From assembly GCF_019039035.1 (NCBI RefSeq), contig NZ_JAHNZT010000002.1, forward strand, positions 62,001 through 126,000: 64,000 nt of DNA, read 5' to 3'. This stretch comes from Citreicoccus inhibens (GTDB lineage: Bacteria > Myxococcota > Myxococcia > Myxococcales > Myxococcaceae). The position numbers were made by a program, and so were the translations under genes. The notes below the pieces were generated by a model. That model saw only the letters and a program-made list of their open reading frames with translations. It ran no database searches and had not been told where the DNA came from. Shown in pieces: positions 52,142 to 61,600 of this stretch (its first letter is position 1; each line of letters starts with the position of its first letter).

Positions 52142-52678
52142 ATGTTCGCCCTCCGCGCCGTCCCCGTCCTGCTGCTGTGCCTCGTCGCCGCGTCCTGCGC
52201 GGGCCCGCGCGAGGTGCGTCCGCCGGGCGCCATCCGCAAGGTGGTGGTGGTGTCTGGCTCGCGCGTGGAGCGGCTCCCCACGGGGACCTATCGCCAGGAC
52301 ATGCTCGATGAGAGCAGCCCCCGGCTGGTGCTCGCGCGGCAGGCGGAGGCGGTGCTGAGCGAGCGCGGCTTCGAGGTGGTGGCGACGCGCGCCTCCGAGG
52401 CGCCGCTGCCGCAGACGAACGAGGTGATGTCCTTCATCCAGCAGAACCAGGCCGAGGCCGCGGTGGTCATCATCCTGGACTGGCTGGATGTGTCCGGGGC
52501 CGCGGTGATGGGCCGGGCGGACGTGGTGCTGCGCATGGGCCTGGTGGGCCCCGATGGACAGGTGAAGTGGACGGACACCTTCCGCTCCCAGCCCGTCATC
52601 AGCGTGTACGCCGCGCAGTCGGATTGGCAGTCGTACCTGCGGCGCGCGGCGGTGGACGCCGTGCGGGCCGTGCCCTGA
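52142..52678 (+). CDS. Hypothetical lipoprotein
   Basis: A 178-residue predicted lipoprotein: MFALRAVPVLLLCLVAASC has a classic lipobox (VAASC, Cys19). The mature protein has an alpha/beta pattern with VVVVSGSR, a helix ARQAEAVLSERGFEVV and the strand AAVVIILDWLDV, resembling small periplasmic domains that bind envelope partners. No family name can be given. The epimerase gene begins 5 bp after its stop, so they may be co-transcribed. Confidence 0.75.
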   Translation: MFALRAVPVLLLCLVAASCAGPREVRPPGAIRKVVVVSGSRVERLPTGTYRQDMLDESSPRLVLARQAEAVLSERGFEVVATRASEAPLPQTNEVMSFIQQNQAEAAVVIILDWLDVSGAAVMGRADVVLRMGLVGPDGQVKWTDTFRSQPVISVYAAQSDWQSYLRRAAVDAVRAVP

Positions 52679-52682
52679 GCGC

Positions 52683-53645
52683 ATGCGGGTCCTCGTCACG
52701 GGCGCGGCGGGCTTCATCGGGTTTCATGTCTGTGAGCGATTGCTCGGGCGCGGTGACCGCGTGGTGGGCGTGGACCACTTCGCTTCCTCGCTCGACGTGA
52801 ACGCGGGGCGAGCGAGGCTGGCGCGGCTGCTGGGCACGCGGGGCTTTCTCTTCCAGCCGGTGGACATCACGGACGGGCCCGCGTTGCGCGAGCTGTTCGC
52901 GCACGAGCAACCGCAGGCCGTGGTGCATCTGGCCGCGCGCGTGGGCGTGCGGGACGCGGGCAGCGAGCCTCGGCGCTACACGGACACCAACGTCACCGGC
53001 TTCCTCCAGGTGCTGGAGGCCTGTCGGGAGGCGCGTGTCGCGCACCTCGTCTACGCCTCCTCCAGCTCCGTCTATGGCGCGGGGACGCCGCCGTTTCGCG
53101 AGGACGCCGCGGCGGACCGCCCGCTCAACCTCTACGGCGCCACCAAGCGCGCCAACGAGCTGATGGCGCACGCGGCCAGCTACCAGCAGGGGTTGCCCAC
53201 CTCGGGCCTGCGCTTCTTCACCGTGTACGGACCGTGGGGTCGGCCCGACATGGCGCCCTTGCTGTTCCTGCGCGCGATGGCGGAGGGGCGTCCCCTCGTG
53301 TTGCACGGCGAGGGGGGGATGCGGCGCGACTTCACCTTCGTGGACGACGTGGCCGAGGCGGTGCTGCGCGTGCTCGACCGCCCCCCGACTGGGGCGCCGC
53401 CGCACCGCGTCCTCAACGTGGGCTTCGGCCGCGCGGTGGCGCTGCGGGACTTCGTGACGTTGCTGGAGCAAGGCCTGGGCGTTTCAGCCCGCCGGGAGTC
53501 CCGGCCCGCGCAGGTCGGAGAGATGGACGCCACCTGGGCGGACACCTCCGCGCTGGAGCGCGAGACAGGCTTTCGCCCCCAGGTCCCCGTGGAAGAGGGC
53601 GTGGCGCGATTGGTGGCGTGGCACCGGGCGTTGCGCGCGGGCTGA
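52683..53645 (+). CDS. NAD-dependent epimerase, UDP-glucuronate 4-epimerase-like
   Basis: A 320-residue extended short-chain dehydrogenase. It shows the GxxGxxG motif VTGAAGFIGFHV, catalytic YGATK (YxxxK) around residue 152, SSSSVYG, and the RFFTVYGPWGRPDMA segment typical of UDP-glucuronate 4-epimerases and close relatives. Such enzymes supply UDP-galacturonate or similar sugars for surface polysaccharides. The substrate assignment is by motif only. ATG 52683 lies just after the lipoprotein gene. Confidence 0.85.
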   Translation: MRVLVTGAAGFIGFHVCERLLGRGDRVVGVDHFASSLDVNAGRARLARLLGTRGFLFQPVDITDGPALRELFAHEQPQAVVHLAARVGVRDAGSEPRRYTDTNVTGFLQVLEACREARVAHLVYASSSSVYGAGTPPFREDAAADRPLNLYGATKRANELMAHAASYQQGLPTSGLRFFTVYGPWGRPDMAPLLFLRAMAEGRPLVLHGEGGMRRDFTFVDDVAEAVLRVLDRPPTGAPPHRVLNVGFGRAVALRDFVTLLEQGLGVSARRESRPAQVGEMDATWADTSALERETGFRPQVPVEEGVARLVAWHRALRAG

Positions 53646-53822
53646 ACCCCGCCGCGGACCCGGTGCGTCCCCTTGGCCACACGAGGCGCCCAGAGCGCGG
53701 TCCCGCTCCCACGTCTGGGGATGCGGACGGGGGGCTATGGCTGGCGAGCGCCTTGCAGTATCACCTCGTCCGGGCGGCCTGTGCGGCGCACCTTCCATCT
53801 CATGATTCGACGGAGTGACACG

Positions 53823-55022
53823 ATGAAGCGGGTTCTGGCGCTGGCGGTCTCCCTGGGTTTGGGACTGCCGATGAGCGCATTGGGGGCAGAGTCGGTTCGG
53901 GTGCAGATTCTCAGCGCGACGGTGAAGGATCAGACCATCGCCAACGCGGAGGTCATCCTTCAGAAGAACGGGGAGGCCTCCATCCAGGGCAAGACGGCGG
54001 CGGACGGCACGGCGCGCTTCGAGAAGCCCTTCGGCGGCCTGGATGACAGCGGCGTCAGCCTCATCGTGAAGAAGGATGGCTATTCCAACCTCGTGGCGCG
54101 CTGCCCGTGCAACGGCCTGACGTATGCCGTCAGCCCGGTGATGACCCAGAACCTGGACGGCATGCGCATCGTGCTGAACTGGGGCGCCAAGCCGGCGGAC
54201 CTCGACTCGCACCTGGTACACCCGTCCACCCACGTCTTCTTCTCCAAGAAGAAGGGCGACCTGGCCAACCTCGACGTGGACGACACCACGAGCTACGGGC
54301 CGGAGACCATCACCCTGGAGAAGAAGAAGCCAGGCGTGAAGTATCTCTATGCGGTGCACAACTACACCGAGGGCGACGTCCAGGGCTCCACCACGCTGTC
54401 CAACGTGAGCCAGGCCAAGGTGTTTGTCTATGTGGGCTCCTCGCTCGTCCGCACCTTCACGCCGCCCCAGGGCAAGGCTGGCAATGTCTGGGTGGTGTTT
54501 GGCATTGGCGACAACGGCGAGTTCTATGACATCAACAAGTTCACCGACGTGAGCGACCGCTCGAAGGTCGGCGACTTCATGCAGGGCCTCATCTCCGGCG
54601 AGGGCTTCAAGTCCGTGCCCGAGGTGTCGTCGGATCAGGTCAAGCTCGCGGACAAGCTCAACCGCCAGGGCGAGCAGGCCTACCACGCGAAGAAGCTGGA
54701 CGAGGCCGTGGCGCTCTACCTGGAGGCCATCGCCAACAACCCCGAGCACGGGCAGGCGTACAGCAACCTGGGCCTCGCCTACCAGAAGCTCGACCGGAGC
54801 GCCGAGGCGCTGTGGGCCAACCGCAAGGCCATCGCGCTGGCCTCGGGCCCGAACGCCAACACCATCCAGGCCAGCTCCTTCTACAACATCGCCCGCGTCT
54901 ACGAGAGCCAGAGCCAGTGGAGTGACGCGCTGGAGAACTACCAGGCCGCGCTGGGCAAGAAGGAGCACCCTGCCTACCGCAGTGGCATCGAGAAGATGAA
55001 GCAGAAGCTCGGTCAGCCCTGA
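53823..55022 (+). CDS. Exported DUF2135-like and TPR protein
   Basis: A 399-residue exported protein. The signal peptide (LALAVSLGLGLPMSALGAE) is followed by a carboxypeptidase-regulatory-like domain (25-105) and a domain resembling DUF2135 (about 115-245). The latter has LNWGAKPADLDSHL and YLYAVHNYTEGD, strands of the type found in YfaP-like proteins. Residues 275-395 form TPR repeats (AEQAYHAKKLDEAVALYLEAIANNPEH-type; IARVYESQSQWSDALENYQAAL). ATG 53823 follows CGGAGTG. The polysaccharide deacetylase gene starts 14 bp after its stop, so the two are one unit, perhaps acting on the cell wall. Confidence 0.83.
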   Translation: MKRVLALAVSLGLGLPMSALGAESVRVQILSATVKDQTIANAEVILQKNGEASIQGKTAADGTARFEKPFGGLDDSGVSLIVKKDGYSNLVARCPCNGLTYAVSPVMTQNLDGMRIVLNWGAKPADLDSHLVHPSTHVFFSKKKGDLANLDVDDTTSYGPETITLEKKKPGVKYLYAVHNYTEGDVQGSTTLSNVSQAKVFVYVGSSLVRTFTPPQGKAGNVWVVFGIGDNGEFYDINKFTDVSDRSKVGDFMQGLISGEGFKSVPEVSSDQVKLADKLNRQGEQAYHAKKLDEAVALYLEAIANNPEHGQAYSNLGLAYQKLDRSAEALWANRKAIALASGPNANTIQASSFYNIARVYESQSQWSDALENYQAALGKKEHPAYRSGIEKMKQKLGQP

Positions 55023-55036
55023 GACAGGACTCCGCC

Positions 55037-56176
55037 ATGCGCCTTGCCATTCCATTCCTCGTCGCGTCTGTCCTTGTTGCTGGGCCGGTGGCCCATGCCG
55101 CGGGTCCCAAGGAGGTAGCCTCGGCGGATCGCTCGCTGTGGCCCGATCCCATCCGCACCCCGAAGGACTTCGATCGCGCCTCCCGCGCGGAGAACCTCGC
55201 CTTCGCCCGTGCGTTGGGCGAGCTGGAGGGGAGCGACGCGGCCACCCTGAGCACGCTGCTCGGGGTGAAGCAGGTGCACGAGGACTCCGTGCGCCGCTGG
55301 TTGGGTGAAGTGAAGGGGCGCGTGGCGGAGAACCTGAAGGCGGCGCGCGTGGCGTGCGCCGCTCCGAGCGAGCTGGGCTGCGCGGGCGCGGCCCCCACCG
55401 CCGCGAACGTTGTCTCACTGGGACAGGCGTTCGCGGAGGACGTGCCGGCCAGCCATCAGGCGTGGCTGGAGATGGCCACGCGCTTCTATGGCCTCTATGC
55501 GAAGGAGCAGCTGCGGCTGGCGGCGCTGTTCCCCGGGCCCACCAGTGAGATTCTCACGCTGGCGCCGGGGGAGGTGACGGGCTCGGACTGGCCGGACCGG
55601 CAGTTCCTGCTCACGTTCGATGACGGGCCCACGCCCGCGGGCGGCGGGACGGATCGCCTCATGGCGATCCTGAAGGCGCGCAAGGCGAACGGCATCTTCT
55701 TCGTGCTCGGGGACTCGCTGAAGGCGCGGCAGACGAAGACGAGCGCGGAGAGCCTCCAGGCGCTGTATCAGGGGCAGTGCGTGGGCTCGCATGGGCAGAC
55801 GCACACGTCGCACCAGAAGCTGGCCACCTGGAAGGACTCACTGGAGGGCTCGCGCGGGCTCATTGCGTCGCTCGGCATCCAGGGCAACGCGAAGGTGCTG
55901 TTCCGGCCGCCGTATGGCCAGCGCTCCGAGGAACTGACGACGTTCCTGAAGGGAGAGGGCGCGTCGGTGGTGCTGTGGAACATCGACTCGCAGGACTGGA
56001 ACGCGAAGATCGCGCCGGCGCCGATGACGGACCGGCTCGTCAGCCTGATGCTGCTGTGGCGCCGCGGCATCGTGTTGTTCCACGACGTGCACGACAAGGT
56101 GCACGTGGCGCTGCCGCAGTTGCTGGACTTCGCCTCCGCGGCGGGGCTCCAGTGGCGCGACTGCAAGTCGTTGTGA
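55037..56176 (+). CDS. Polysaccharide deacetylase (NodB homology)
   Basis: A 379-residue exported enzyme: signal peptide MRLAIPFLVASVLVAGPVAHA, a helical region of unknown role (30-180), then the NodB domain. All five motifs are visible: TFDDGP, SHGQTHTSH (metal-binding His), RPPYG, WNIDSQDW and LFHDVHD. It should remove acetyl groups from N-acetylglucosamine polymers such as peptidoglycan or an exopolysaccharide. The N-terminal helical domain before the catalytic part is uncommon. It follows the DUF2135-TPR gene by 14 bp. Confidence 0.9.
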   Translation: MRLAIPFLVASVLVAGPVAHAAGPKEVASADRSLWPDPIRTPKDFDRASRAENLAFARALGELEGSDAATLSTLLGVKQVHEDSVRRWLGEVKGRVAENLKAARVACAAPSELGCAGAAPTAANVVSLGQAFAEDVPASHQAWLEMATRFYGLYAKEQLRLAALFPGPTSEILTLAPGEVTGSDWPDRQFLLTFDDGPTPAGGGTDRLMAILKARKANGIFFVLGDSLKARQTKTSAESLQALYQGQCVGSHGQTHTSHQKLATWKDSLEGSRGLIASLGIQGNAKVLFRPPYGQRSEELTTFLKGEGASVVLWNIDSQDWNAKIAPAPMTDRLVSLMLLWRRGIVLFHDVHDKVHVALPQLLDFASAAGLQWRDCKSL

Positions 56177-56209
56177 CGCGGGCGCGGCGTCTCCACTAGC
56201 GTAGGGGGG

Positions 56210-57373
56210 ATGTCCGTCTCCCCCACGCTGACGCGGCGCCAGCTCAACCGGGCCACGCTCGCGCGACAGATGCTGCTGTCGCGCGAGAAGGTCTCCACGC
56301 TCGACGCTGTCGAGCGCCTCGCCGGGCTCCAGGCGCAGCTGGCCCGTCCTCCCTTCCTCGGTCTGTGGTCTCGCGTGCGGGACTTCCAGCGCGAGGACCT
56401 CACGCGGCTGCTCCTCTCGCGTGACGTGGTCCGAGGCGCATTGATGCGTGGCACGCTGCACCTGGCGAGCGCGAGGGACTACCGCGCGCAGCGGGCGGCG
56501 TTCCAGGAGCTGTTCACGCAGTCCGCGAAGTCCATCCTGCGCGAGCGCGCGGAGAACCTGGACGTGCCGGTGCTGGTGGCGGAGGCGCGGGCCTTCTTCG
56601 ACGAACAGCCACGCCCCTTCGAGGCCCTGCGGGACTTCCTCGTCGCGCGCCACCCGAAGCTCGACGAGCGGGCCATGGGCTTCACCGTGCGGATGTCGCT
56701 GCCAGTCCTCCAGGTGCCCACCGGGGATGACGCGTGGGGCTTCCCCGGTACCGCGGCCTTCGCGGTGGCGGAGACCTGGCTGGGCGCTCCGCTGGGCACC
56801 GATGTCTCACCTCGGGCGCTCGTGCTGCGCTACCTCGCGGCGTTCGGGCCGGCCTCGGTCACCGACGCGCAGGAGTGGTCGGGGCTCCCGCGGCTGAAGG
56901 ACACCTTCGAGGCGCTGCGCCCCCAACTGGCCACGTTCCGCGACGAGCGGGGACGCGAGCTCTTCGATCTGCCGAAGGCGCCGCGGCCCTCCGAGGACGT
57001 GGAGGCGCCGGTGCGCTTCCTCCCCGACTTCGACAACCTGATGCTGGGCCACGAGGACCGCACGCGCGTGGTGGCGGACGCGCACCGCAAGCGCATCGCC
57101 AAGGCGAACCTGCGCATCCTGCCCACGTTCCTGGTGGACGGCTTCGCGGCGGGCACCTGGTCGTGTGCGCTGAAGCGCTCCGTGGCGGCGCTCGTGCTGG
57201 AGCCCTTCGAGGCGCTGACGAAGCCCGTGCGAGCGGCGCTCACGGAGGAGGGCGAGGCCCTCCTGCGCTTCCTGGAGCCGGAGGCTCGGGACTTCGAGGT
57301 CCGCGTCGGGGGCGAGGCGGCTAAGCCGGCTCGAGCAGCCGCCAGAACGCGCGCGCGGCCTCCGCGTCGGTGA
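56210..57373 (+). CDS. Winged-helix HTH_42/AlkZ-like DNA-binding protein
   Basis: The 387-residue product belongs to the winged-helix family that includes the DNA glycosylase AlkZ. The N-terminal helix ends in RLAGLQAQLARPPFLGLWSRV, which carries the QxQ catalytic motif (Gln41 and Gln43) of AlkZ-type glycosylases. The body has GALMRGTLHLASARDY, FLPDFDNLMLGHEDR and DGFAAGTWSC, all typical of the family. A role in repairing alkylated or crosslinked bases is therefore likely but unproven. The Arg-rich C-terminal tail is encoded in a 53-nt tail-to-tail overlap with the next gene. Confidence 0.85.
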   Translation: MSVSPTLTRRQLNRATLARQMLLSREKVSTLDAVERLAGLQAQLARPPFLGLWSRVRDFQREDLTRLLLSRDVVRGALMRGTLHLASARDYRAQRAAFQELFTQSAKSILRERAENLDVPVLVAEARAFFDEQPRPFEALRDFLVARHPKLDERAMGFTVRMSLPVLQVPTGDDAWGFPGTAAFAVAETWLGAPLGTDVSPRALVLRYLAAFGPASVTDAQEWSGLPRLKDTFEALRPQLATFRDERGRELFDLPKAPRPSEDVEAPVRFLPDFDNLMLGHEDRTRVVADAHRKRIAKANLRILPTFLVDGFAAGTWSCALKRSVAALVLEPFEALTKPVRAALTEEGEALLRFLEPEARDFEVRVGGEAAKPARAAARTRARPPRR

Positions 57374-58571
57374 GCTTGCCCAGGCCCTCGCCAATCTGGA
57401 TCTCCGTCTGCGCGATGCCGGGCACGCGGGTGCGGCCGAAGCCATCCGCCACCCAGATGCCGCTGTCCTTCGCGATGCGGTCGCGCTGGCGCATCAGGTC
57501 CATGGGCTCGCCGCGCAGGAAGACGTGGAACATGTTCGTCTGCACGGGGCGCGGCAGCACGGTGATGCGCGGGTCCGCGGCCAGGGCCTCGGTGAGCGTG
57601 CGGGCGCGCTGCACGTAGGCCGGGATGCGCGCGAGCGCGCTGTCCAGACGCATGGCGGCCGAGGCCACATAGGGCGTCATCTGGAACAGGTTGCCGCCGT
57701 GCCGGTGACGCCAGAGGCGCGCGGAGCGCATCAGCTCCTTGCTGCCCACCACCATGGCGCCGCTGAGCGCGCCCACCATCTTGTAGAGGGAGACATAGAC
57801 GGAGTCGAAGCCGCGGCAGATGTCCGCGTAGGAGCGGCCATAGTAGGGCTGGCTCTCCCACAGCCGCGCGCCGTCCATGTGCAGCTTCACCCCGCGCTCG
57901 CGGCACGCCTGCTTCAGGTCCTCCAACTGCTCCCAGGTCTGGAGCTGTCCGCCCAGCCAGCGCACGGGCAGCTCGACGCTCACCGTGCCGAGCGGCTCGC
58001 GGGCCTCGCGCACGTCGTTGGCCAACAGCGGGCGGCTCCACGGCCCGAGCAGAACGGGTTGCAGGCCGTGCAGCTCGGACTCCGCGTCGTCCTCATGCAT
58101 CACGTGGTGCGAGGACGGGTGGACGCCGAAGCTGCGCTTGCCCGTGGCCTCCGCGTGGATGCGCAGGAGGATGAGCTGGCCCATGGTGCCGGTGGGCATG
58201 TAACAGCCGTCCTCGAAGCCGAGCATCCCCGCGATGCGCTTCTCGAAGGCCTGGATGAACTCGCTGTTTCCGTAGAAGTCGCCGCGGACGCCCTGGTGCT
58301 TCATCCACTCGCCCACGCGGATGAGCTCGGAGCCGTCATCGCTGGGGATTTCGTGCGGGATGGCGGCGCGGCAGGCGTGGCGCAGCCGCTCGAACTCCTC
58401 CGGCGAGGGCGGCGGTGGTGCGGGGCGGGCCGGCGCGGCGCTGCCCGTGTTCGCGGGAGGCGGCGTGGGCTTGCCCGGGGCCGCGCCCGAGGAGGCCGGC
58501 AGGAGCGAGGTGCCCGCGAGCAGGCCCGTGAGGGCGAGGAACTCACTCCGACTGAAGTTTCGATGGGACAT
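57321..58571 (-). CDS. Exported threonine-aldolase-like PLP enzyme
   Basis: A 416-residue fold-type I PLP enzyme of the beta-eliminating lyase/threonine aldolase group: GCYMPTGTMGQLI, HPSSHHVMHED, VKLHMDGARLWES (PLP-binding Asp) and the PLP-lysine segment VSLYKMVGALSG. Unlike normal cytoplasmic threonine aldolases (about 340 aa) it starts with a putative export signal (SRSEFLALTGLLAGTSLLPASSGAA) and a Pro-rich linker; the signal resembles a Tat type but lacks the twin Arg. ATG 58571 has AAGGAAG 5 nt upstream. It probably cleaves a beta-hydroxy amino acid; substrate unknown. Confidence 0.83.
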   Translation of the reverse strand: MSHRNFSRSEFLALTGLLAGTSLLPASSGAAPGKPTPPPANTGSAAPARPAPPPPSPEEFERLRHACRAAIPHEIPSDDGSELIRVGEWMKHQGVRGDFYGNSEFIQAFEKRIAGMLGFEDGCYMPTGTMGQLILLRIHAEATGKRSFGVHPSSHHVMHEDDAESELHGLQPVLLGPWSRPLLANDVREAREPLGTVSVELPVRWLGGQLQTWEQLEDLKQACRERGVKLHMDGARLWESQPYYGRSYADICRGFDSVYVSLYKMVGALSGAMVVGSKELMRSARLWRHRHGGNLFQMTPYVASAAMRLDSALARIPAYVQRARTLTEALAADPRITVLPRPVQTNMFHVFLRGEPMDLMRQRDRIAKDSGIWVADGFGRTRVPGIAQTEIQIGEGLGKLTDAEAARAFWRLLEPA

Positions 58572-58695
58572 GCGCGCTTCCTTCCGGAGAGGACTGAGCG
58601 GCGCCACGCTAATCGCTCATCCGGAGGGGCGCAGGGATATCGCGCCCGCTCGGCGCATGAATCACCGAGCGGGCCGCGTCCCAGTTTCGCGACGA

Positions 58696-61600
58696 CTACG
58701 GCAACACGAACAGCGACGTGAGCGCCGAGATGTTGTTGTCCTCGCGCAGCTCCAACTCCTGGCGGTACGAGTCAACGACCGCGCCCAGCGAGTACACCCC
58801 GGCGAGGCCACCCGCGTCGGAGGGGAGGTACGCGTAGGCGTTCATCGTGCGCGTGATGCACTGTCCCGCGTCGAGCGGCGTGAGGACGAGGTAGCCCACC
58901 ATGAGCTGGCTCGTGGGCGGGGGCCCCGAGGGCGCCGCCTGGGGCGGGGTGATGCTGGGCACGGTGGAGATGTACAGCTCCACCGGGACGTTGCTGCTCA
59001 TCACCGCGGCGGTGCCGCGGTTGCACACGGTGACGGAGGCGGTGAACGGGGCATTGATGCGCACGCTGGGAGGACCGCTCACCTGGGTGACGACGAGGTC
59101 CGAGCGATTGCCCACGCCGATGAGGCCGGCGACGAAGGTGTTGTTGTCCTCGCGCAGCTCGGGCTCGGAGCGGTTCGGATCCACGATGGCGCCCAGATAG
59201 TAGGCCCCGTCTCCGGTGTTGGTGCTCGGGAGGTCCGCGTAGGCCTGCACCGTCTGAGTGGTGCACTGGCCGGCCGCGAGCTGCGGCACGGTGAGGATGC
59301 CCACCCGCATCTGGTTCGGATTCATCGGGCCCGGACCGGAGGTGGACGGCACGCTGAGCGTGGGGGTGGTGGACAGGTAGAGCTCCGCCGGGAGCGCGGT
59401 GTAGCTCATCGGGTACGTGCCCTGGTTGCACACCGTGACGACGGCCGTGAACGAGGTGCCCGTGCGCACGCTGGCGGGGCCCGTCACCTGCGTGACGACG
59501 AGGTCGGGGCTGGTCCCCACTCCGACGAGTCCGCCGGTGAAGGTGTTGTTGTCCTCGCGCAGCTCCGTCTCATTGCTGAGCGAATCCACGATGGCGCCCA
59601 GGTAATAGGCCCGGTCCGCCAGCGGCGAGGTCGGCGGAGGCGCGTAGGCGCTCACCGTCACGGTTCGCGTGGTGCACTGCCCCACGTCGAGGGCCGTGAG
59701 CGAGAGCGAGCCCAACAGGCTCTGCGTGTTGGGCGGCGGCCCGGAGGCGGGCGACGGCACGGTGAGCGTCGGGGTGGTGGACAGGTACAGATCCACGAGG
59801 AGGAGGCTGGCGCTCGTCATCGCGGTGCCCTGGTTGCAGACGGTGACTGTGGCGGTGAACGAGGCGCCGGGCATCACGCTGGGAGGACCGCTCACCTGGG
59901 TGACGACGAGGTCCGAGCGGTTGCCCACGCCGATGAGGCCGCCGAGGAAGACGTTGTTGTCCTCGCGCAGCTCCGTCTCCGCGCGGTACGGGTCCACGAT
60001 GGCGCCCAGCGTGTAAGCGCCGTCCCCCGTGCCGTCCGGAGGCAGGTAGGCGTTCATCGTGAGGCTGCGAGTCACGCACTGGCCCGGAGCGAACGAGGGG
60101 AGCGGGACGGAGCCCAGCAGGGTCTGCGTGGACGGCGGGGGGGCGCCCATGCCGGGCATCGTGAGGCTGGGGACGGTGGACAGGTACAGCTCCACGGGGA
60201 GGTTGTTGCTGTTCGTCCAGGCCGTGCCCTGGTTGCAGACGGTGACGGACGCCGTGAAGGGGGAGCTCATCCGCACGCTGGGCGGCGCGCTCAGCTGGGT
60301 GATGACGAGGTCTGGGCGAGTGCCCACGCCGATGAGGCCACCGACGAACGCGTTGTTGTCCTCGCGCAGCTCCAGCTCGTAGCCATACGGGTCGACGAGG
60401 GCGCCCACGTAGAGGGCGGTGTCGGGGGTGGCCTCGGGCGGCGGGTTCGCGTTCACCTGCAGGTCGCGGGTGGTGCACTGTCCCGCGGCGAGATACGACA
60501 GGGAGAAGGCGCCCAGCAGCATCTGGCTGGACGGAGGCGCCCCGGGGCCGCCCGTGACGGGCGCGATGAGGCTGGGGACGGTGGACAGGTACACCTCCAC
60601 GGGGAGGTTGCTGGCGCCCGTCGTTGACGTGCCCTGGTTGCACACCGTGACGGAGGCGGTGAACGCGCCACCCTGCGTCGCGCTGGGCGGCGCGCTCACG
60701 CGGGTGACGACGAGGTCCGAGCGGCTGCCCACGCCCATGAGGCCGCTGAGGAAGACGTTGTTGTCCTCGCGCAGCTCTTGCTCGGTGCCGTACGGATCGA
60801 CGATGGCGCCCAGCGTGTAGGCCCCGTCACCGGTGGCTGCGGGGGGAAGCTGGGCAGAGACGTTCACGTCCACGGTGATGCACCGCCCCGGGATGACCAT
60901 GGGGAGCTGCGTGGAGCCGATCATCCGCTGCGTCGCCGGGGGCGGCGTGGTGAGGCTGGCCACGGTGGACAGGTACAGCTCCACGGGGATGTTGCTGCTG
61001 TTCGTGGGGGTGGTGCCCTGGTTGCAGGCGGTGAGGGACGCGGTGAAGGGGCTGCCCGGCGTCACGCTCGGCGGCGCGCTCAGCTGGGTGATGACGAGGT
61101 CCGAGCGGCTGCCCACGCCCATGAGGCCGCTGAGGAAGATGTTGTTGTCCTCGCGCAGCTCCGTCTCCGCGCGGTACGTATCCACGATGGCGCCCAGCGT
61201 ATAGGCGCCGTCCCCCGTCGCGGCCGGAGGCAGGGTCGCGTTCACGGTCAGCGAGCGCGTGGTGCACTGTCCCGCGGCGAGCCAGCTCAAGGTCATGGCC
61301 CCCAGAAACGTCTGCGTGGGCGGTGGAGGCACGCCCATCCCGGGCTGCGTGAGGCTGGGGACGGTGGACAGGTACAGCTCCACGGGGATGTTGCTGGCCA
61401 TCGTCGAAGAGGTGCCCTGGTTGCAGACGGTGACGGAGGCCACGAAGGCGTTCCCCGCGCGCACGCTCGCGGGCGCGCTCAGCCGGGTGACGACGAGGTC
61501 CGAGCGGTTGCCCACGCCGATGAGGCCACCAACGAATGCGTTGTTGTCCTCGCGCAGCTCCGCTTGAGCCTGGTTCGCGTCGATGATTCCGCCCAGATAG

